Assembly (NCBI GenBank): GCA_023415605.1
Contig: JAEZKB010000018.1
Coordinates: 1-14,824 of the forward strand
Source: Pseudomonadota bacterium
GTDB taxonomy: Bacteria; Pseudomonadota; Alphaproteobacteria; Rhizobiales; Devosiaceae
Direction of reading: 5' to 3'
DNA: 14,824 nt
Of this stretch, positions 10,658 through 14,824 are shown piece after piece (within the stretch, counting starts at the first letter, position 1; the number at the start of each line of letters is the position of its first letter). Position numbers and translations under genes: made by a program. The notes below the pieces were generated by a model. The model saw only the letters and a list, made by a program, of their open reading frames with translations. It was not told the origin of the DNA and did not search any database.

Positions 10658-13412
10658 CCCTGAGGGTCACCGGGTCGACCTCGACCGGGTAGAGCCGGAG
10701 CTCGCCGAGCTGCGGCAGCACCGTTTCGGGGTCACCCACCACGACGATCAGCGACGGATCGAGCCGCGACTGCGTCTCGGCCTGGACGCGCACCGGATCG
10801 ACCGTTAGGCCCGCGACAGCCAGCCGACGCGCATGATCTGCTTCTAGCGACGAGGCGATGCCGGCTTGCTCGCGCACGGCGTCGAAAAGAGTCGCCGCGG
10901 TTTCGGCCGTGCCGGCAATGCCGGTCAGCGTATCGGTTACGGTGCGGTTGACCTCGTCGGGGCGCACCTGCTCAGCAGCCAGCAAGCCATAACCGGCCAA
11001 CATGTCGGCGAGCGCCTCGCCTGTATGTTCGCGCTCAACCGGCGCGGCGATCGCCATGTAGCTAGGCCCGCGGACGGTATCGATCACCTCTCCAGAGGTG
11101 CCATACGAAAATCCCTTCTGCTCACGGATCACCGTGTTGATGCGACTGATGAAATCGTCGCCGAGGAGACGTGACACCGCGATGGCCTCGGCATGGCCCG
11201 GCAGCTGGCTGCCCGGCGCCGGCGTCGCAATCAGCACGACGGACTGACTGGCGCCAGCCTTGGGCACGAAGACCACCCGTTGACCCGGCGCGAAGCTCGC
11301 GACTGGCCGTGGCCGTTGCGTCAGCGGAGCGGTGGCCGAGTGCCAGTCACCGAAACTCGCCTCGAGCGCCGCCGCGATATCGGCCACCGGCACGGCGCCG
11401 ACGCTGTAGAAGCTCAGCCCCTGCGGCGCGAACAGCGAGTGAAAGAACGCCCGCGTCTCCTCCCGCGTGATGCCGCGCACGCTGGCGATGGTCCGATCGT
11501 TGGCCGGCGCACCGGCCTCCGGAATCAGCAGCTGTGCCTCGGCAACGCGTTGCGCCAGATCATCGAGGTCTTCATCGCGGCGGCCGAGATCGTAGAGCGT
11601 CTCGTCGACCAGCGACTCCCACGCCGGCTCGTCGAAGCGGGGCTCGCGCAGGGCTGACGCCAGCAGCGGCACGGCGGCGGCGAGATTTTCCGACGGCACA
11701 GACAGCGTGACGAAAGCCGCTAGATAATCGGCGCTTCCACTGACATCGGCATCGAGGTCTTTCGCCGCCTTGGCAAAGGTCTGGAAATCCTTGTCGCCGG
11801 CGCCACGCGACGCCATTACGGCAGCCAGCTCGACCATGCCCTCCTTGCCAGGCGGCACCGACGTCGTCCCCGCTGACGACGCGGCGGCTACATAGGCCAT
11901 GGCAGCACCGGGCACCTGATAGTGCACTAGTTGCATGCCGTTGCTCAGCGTTGCCGTCTGCCGCGCCGGGAGCTCGGCAGGAATGGCCTGCCGGACCGGC
12001 TGCGGCGGGATGGTGAGAAAATCCCGAGAGGCCAGCGCATAGGGCCGCGGCTCGCCGGACGATTTGACCAGCACATCCGGATAGTCGCCGCGCTTGCCCG
12101 GCGTGATCACCATCGCCGTCGCGTCGTCCACGCCCAGATACTGCCGCACAGCCGCGCTGACCTCTTCAGCTGTGGCATTGGCAATGCCCGGATCGGGCTC
12201 CATGGCCGCTTCCGGCCGGCCGAGCATGTCGGTAGTGACCGCCATCTCCTCGGCCCGAGCCTTGAACGGCTCGACGAGCAACCGGTCCGCCTGCAGCAGT
12301 TTCCGCCGCGCCCGTTCAAGGTCGGCGGCATCGATCGGCTTCGCCGCGAAATCGCTCAGCGCCGAGCGCAGCTCGGCCTCAATGGTCTTGGCCTCGACGC
12401 CCTCAGCGCCGGCAACCTCGATGAAGAACCGGCCGCCCAGCGCGCCGCGTTCCAGCCAGGCCCAGGCGTTGGCCGCCAGCCCCTTATTGGTCAGCCGCTC
12501 GCGCAGCACACCGTATTCGAAGTTGCCAATCAGCTCCGCCGCCAAGTCCAGCGCGCCGTTGACCGGCGACTGGTAAGCCGGCGTGCTCCAACCGTTCATT
12601 ACCGCCAGCGCTGCGACCGCATCTTCGAGTTCGATCCGCGCCTTCTGTGGCGCGACGTCCACCGGCGACGGGCGCGGCACATCGGCGCCGCGCGGTACCA
12701 GCGCAAACGTGGCCTCGATCAGTGCCTTGGCGTCGGCGACATCGAAATCCCCCACCAACGTGAGAATAGCATTGTTGGGCACGTAGTAGGTGGCAAAGAA
12801 CCCGCGCACATCGTCGAGCGTCGCGGCCTCAAGATCGGCCATCGAGCCCAACACCTGCCGGTGATAGGGGTGACCTTCCGGATAGAGCGCCGAACGGATC
12901 GCTTCCCAGCCGGCGCCGGCAGGCGAATCCAGTACGTTCTGCCGCATTTCGTTGAGGACGACGTCGCGCTGGATGTCGAGGTCGGACTGCTCGATCGCGA
13001 GGCCCTGGTTGGCCATGCGATCGGCCTCCAGCGCCAGCATATAGGGCAGCGCGACCGACAGGCCCTCGGCGTAGTACAGCGTCTTGTCCTGATAGGTCCA
13101 GGCATTGATGCCCACGCCCACTGCGCCATAGGCCTCATCGATATTGGGGTAAGCCGGTGTGCCGGCGAACATCAGGTGCTCGAAAAGGTGCGCAAATCCC
13201 GAGCGGCCTGGCGGCTCGTTGAGCGAGCCGACGCGGTACGCGATGTCGAGCACCACCTTAGGCACCCGGCGATCCTGCGCCAGCACGACCTCAAGGCCGT
13301 TGTTGAGACGATAATGGTCGATGATGGTGGCCTTGTTCGAACTGGCTTCCTGAGCCGAGACCGGGTGCAGCAGCGCGCCAAGCGCCAGCACCGCGGCGAG
13401 CAGTGATCTCAT
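10638..13412 (-). CDS. Secreted M16-family zinc metallopeptidase (two M16 units in one chain)
   Basis: A 924-residue exported protein with a signal peptide of about 20 residues (MRSLLAAVLALGALLHPVSA, then QE). The first M16 unit has the active zinc motif HLFEH (75-79) and a third ligand at E155 in NEMRQNV, exactly 76 residues after H79, as in pitrilysin/insulinase enzymes. The second unit starts near residue 487 (TLSNGMQLVHYQVPG). Where HxxEH would be it reads GKEGMVELAAVMASRG, with no histidines, so it is the inactive partner half normal for this family. The protein is probably a periplasmic oligopeptidase. The frame reaches further upstream to 13490. I chose ATG 13412 because GGGGG lies six bases before it and the signal peptide begins there; ATG 13418 would abut those G bases. 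It is divergent from yejB. Confidence 0.94.
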   Translation of the reverse strand: MRSLLAAVLALGALLHPVSAQEASSNKATIIDHYRLNNGLEVVLAQDRRVPKVVLDIAYRVGSLNEPPGRSGFAHLFEHLMFAGTPAYPNIDEAYGAVGVGINAWTYQDKTLYYAEGLSVALPYMLALEADRMANQGLAIEQSDLDIQRDVVLNEMRQNVLDSPAGAGWEAIRSALYPEGHPYHRQVLGSMADLEAATLDDVRGFFATYYVPNNAILTLVGDFDVADAKALIEATFALVPRGADVPRPSPVDVAPQKARIELEDAVAALAVMNGWSTPAYQSPVNGALDLAAELIGNFEYGVLRERLTNKGLAANAWAWLERGALGGRFFIEVAGAEGVEAKTIEAELRSALSDFAAKPIDAADLERARRKLLQADRLLVEPFKARAEEMAVTTDMLGRPEAAMEPDPGIANATAEEVSAAVRQYLGVDDATAMVITPGKRGDYPDVLVKSSGEPRPYALASRDFLTIPPQPVRQAIPAELPARQTATLSNGMQLVHYQVPGAAMAYVAAASSAGTTSVPPGKEGMVELAAVMASRGAGDKDFQTFAKAAKDLDADVSGSADYLAAFVTLSVPSENLAAAVPLLASALREPRFDEPAWESLVDETLYDLGRRDEDLDDLAQRVAEAQLLIPEAGAPANDRTIASVRGITREETRAFFHSLFAPQGLSFYSVGAVPVADIAAALEASFGDWHSATAPLTQRPRPVASFAPGQRVVFVPKAGASQSVVLIATPAPGSQLPGHAEAIAVSRLLGDDFISRINTVIREQKGFSYGTSGEVIDTVRGPSYMAIAAPVEREHTGEALADMLAGYGLLAAEQVRPDEVNRTVTDTLTGIAGTAETAATLFDAVREQAGIASSLEADHARRLAVAGLTVDPVRVQAETQSRLDPSLIVVVGDPETVLPQLGELRLYPVEVDPVTLREKPAAP

Positions 13413-13589
13413 CGTCATCCCCCGTAAACGCGGGATGCGCGACGCCTCTGCCTCCCGCGCCAATGTGGACAAGCGGCGGCCCCGCCGCAAGAGGATGATC
13501 TGCCCCTTTTCAACACCGCGTGATTTGTCGCAAACTCGTCACATCCGGCGCGTTCCTGCCGGAGCGATGGTACATGACCCGGTGGCTTG
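13413..13589. promoter_or_regulatory. Divergent promoter region between the M16 gene and yejB
   Basis: The 177 bases separating two divergent genes must contain both promoters. No strong -35/-10 pair stands out. A small dyad CCGGC-N8-GCCGG lies at 13545-13562 in the presumed yejB leader, and a GGTGG (13581-13585) sits just before the yejB start. No substrate-binding-protein gene (yejA) is present here. Confidence 0.45.
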
Positions 13590-14708
13590 ATGGGCGCCTA
13601 TATTCTCAGACGCCTGCTGCTCATGATCCCGACTCTGCTCGGCATCATGACGGTGTCGTTTGTCATCGTGCAGTTCGCCCCAGGCGGCCCCGTCGAGCAG
13701 TTCATCTCGGAACTCGAGAACGGCCGCGGCAACCTCACCACCGCCATCACGGGTAGCCAGTCCGGTGACCTCGCCGGCCAGCAGGCTTCCAGTTCCCAGC
13801 CCGGACAAGACCAGGCCGGCGGTACCGGCTATCGTGGCTCGCGCGGCCTGCCGCCCGAATTCATCGCCCAGATCGAGCAGCAGTTCGGCTTCGACAAGCC
13901 ACCGCTCGAGCGCTTCTTCACCATGCTCTGGAACTACCTGCGCTTCGATTTTGGCGAGAGTTATTTCCGCGACATTTCGGTCGTCGACCTGGTGCTCGAA
14001 AAGATGCCGGTCTCGATCACGCTCGGGCTCTGGATGACGCTTCTGAGCTACGGCATCTCGGTGCCCCTCGGCATCGCCAAGGCCGTGCGGGATGGGTCGA
14101 AGTTCGACGTCTGGACCTCCTCGGTCATCATCGTCGGCTACGCCCTGCCCGGCTTCCTGTTCGCGATCCTGCTTATCGTCCTGTTTGCCGGCGGCAGTTT
14201 CTGGCACCTGTTTCCCCTGCGCGGGCTGACCTCCGAGAACTTCGCCAGCCTGCCCTGGCACCAGCAGGTCCTCGACTATCTCTGGCACATCACGCTGCCG
14301 ATCGTCGCCATGGCGGTGGGCGCCTTCGCCACCACGACGCTGCTCACCAAGAACTCGTTCCTCGACGAGATCCGCAAGCAGTACGTCGTCACCGCCCGCG
14401 CCAAAGGCCTGAGCGAGCGTCAAGTCCTCTACAAGCACGTCTTCCGCAACGCCATGCTGCTGCTGATCGCAAGCTTCCCAGCCGCCTTCATCGGAGCCTT
14501 CTTCGGCGGCTCGCTGCTGATCGAGACCATCTTCTCGCTCGATGGGCTCGGTTTGCTCGGATTCGAATCCGTTCTCCGCCGCGACTATCCGGTGGTCTTT
14601 GCCACGCTCTACATCTTCTCGCTGATGGGACTCGTCATCGGGCTCGTCTCCGACCTGCTCTACATGTGGATCGATCCCCGCATCGACTTCGAAAGCCGGG
14701 AGGTCTGA
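13590..14708 (+). CDS. yejB: Peptide/microcin C-type ABC importer permease YejB
   Basis: A 372-residue inner-membrane permease, close in length and pattern to E. coli YejB (364 residues). It starts MGAYILRRLLLMIPTL and continues with IVQFAPGGPVEQ (27-38). A Gly/Ser/Gln-rich loop (about 44-85) follows, then PPEFIAQIEQQFGFDKP, present in a similar form in E. coli YejB. The EAA loop that contacts the ATPase is clear at about 259-285 (DEIRKQYVVTARAKGLSERQ). It ends MWIDPRIDFESREV, as this subfamily does. YejABEF imports peptides, including microcin C in E. coli, and in some alphaproteobacteria affects resistance to host antimicrobial peptides. ATG 13590 is preferred to a TTG one codon earlier. 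The yejE start overlaps the stop by one base. Confidence 0.96.
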   Translation: MGAYILRRLLLMIPTLLGIMTVSFVIVQFAPGGPVEQFISELENGRGNLTTAITGSQSGDLAGQQASSSQPGQDQAGGTGYRGSRGLPPEFIAQIEQQFGFDKPPLERFFTMLWNYLRFDFGESYFRDISVVDLVLEKMPVSITLGLWMTLLSYGISVPLGIAKAVRDGSKFDVWTSSVIIVGYALPGFLFAILLIVLFAGGSFWHLFPLRGLTSENFASLPWHQQVLDYLWHITLPIVAMAVGAFATTTLLTKNSFLDEIRKQYVVTARAKGLSERQVLYKHVFRNAMLLLIASFPAAFIGAFFGGSLLIETIFSLDGLGLLGFESVLRRDYPVVFATLYIFSLMGLVIGLVSDLLYMWIDPRIDFESREV

Positions 14709-14824
14709 TGCACGGGGCGACGCTCTTCGGCAGTCCATACGTCGCCTTTGCGCCGGCCGACGCGCCCCGCTCGACCGTGATCTCGCCGATCAACCAGCGG
14801 CGGCTCGCCGCCTTCAGGGCCAAC
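14708..14824 (+). CDS. yejE: ABC importer permease YejE, N-terminal fragment (runs off the right edge)
   Basis: The first 39 codons only. ATG 14708 overlaps the yejB TGA by one base (TGATG), with GGGAGG four bases upstream, so translation is probably coupled. The fragment carries VISPINQRRLAAFRAN, which matches the SPxNxRRWxxFKAN block before the first transmembrane helix of YejE. YejE pairs with YejB to form the membrane pore of the importer. The ATPase gene yejF would be expected next, outside the window. Confidence 0.9.
   Translation, partial: MHGATLFGSPYVAFAPADAPRSTVISPINQRRLAAFRAN

Noticed and set aside
11931..13406. A 491-codon open frame on the plus strand opposite the M16 gene
   Set aside because: Arg/His/Gly-rich composition without motifs. 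The minus-strand frame has HxxEH, the third ligand and a signal peptide.
13539..14738. A 399-codon open frame on the minus strand opposite yejB
   Set aside because: Low-information acidic and basic composition, directly antisense to a permease with an unmistakable EAA loop.
1..14824. CRISPR array, insertion sequence or intact prophage
   Set aside because: No regularly spaced repeats, no transposase or integrase and no terminal inverted repeats were seen by eye on either strand.

Overview
The window is GC-rich (roughly 60-65% by eye) with tightly packed genes on both strands. The gene families suggest an alphaproteobacterium of the Hyphomicrobiales (Rhizobiales), perhaps near Devosia. The genus is a guess from gene content and was not tested. 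Most of the window is ordinary chromosome. I see no insertion sequence, CRISPR array, rRNA or intact prophage.

Layout. (1) 1-631, minus: a universal stress protein followed by the first 30 codons of a NUDIX-type hydrolase. The likely promoter carries an FNR/FixK-type dyad at 684-697. (2) 957-1497: two small convergent genes of unknown function, one helical and soluble, one a two-helix membrane protein. (3) 1599-2390, plus: a YdcF/ElyC-like DUF218 membrane protein. Its stop codon shares a CTAG with the stop of a convergent ArsR-type regulator (2387-2821, minus), which ends in a sliding-clamp-like QLDLF motif. (4) 2828-3662, minus: a LuxR-type regulator with a strong terminator hairpin lying against the ArsR start codon. 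(5) 3792-5125, minus: a DUF192 lipoprotein and a double cold-shock-domain protein with its own terminator. (6) 5338-6388, plus: glyoxalase I and an M15-type peptidase lipoprotein. (7) 6481-6684, plus: two tRNA-Glu genes (UUC and CUC anticodons). (8) 6777-7788: a small secreted protein of unknown function, then a convergent Cys-rich protein whose C-terminus faintly resembles phage head-morphogenesis proteins. (9) 7975-10618, plus: an MFS transporter and an enolase-superfamily (mandelate racemase/muconate lactonizing) enzyme, closed by a strong terminator. (10) 10638-13412, minus: a long secreted M16 metallopeptidase. (11) 13590 to the window end, plus: yejB and the start of yejE, permeases of a peptide/microcin C-type ABC importer.

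The genes do not form one pathway. The coherent units are usp-NUDIX, the MFS-enolase pair (possibly co-transcribed) and yejB-yejE. The observations most worth checking are the FNR/FixK-type box, the clamp-like tail on the ArsR regulator, the hairpin at the arsR start, the LuxR solo with a nearby dyad, the Cys-rich protein beside the tRNA genes, and the enolase-superfamily enzyme without a standard KxK motif. I did not find convincing evidence for a wholly new multi-gene system.
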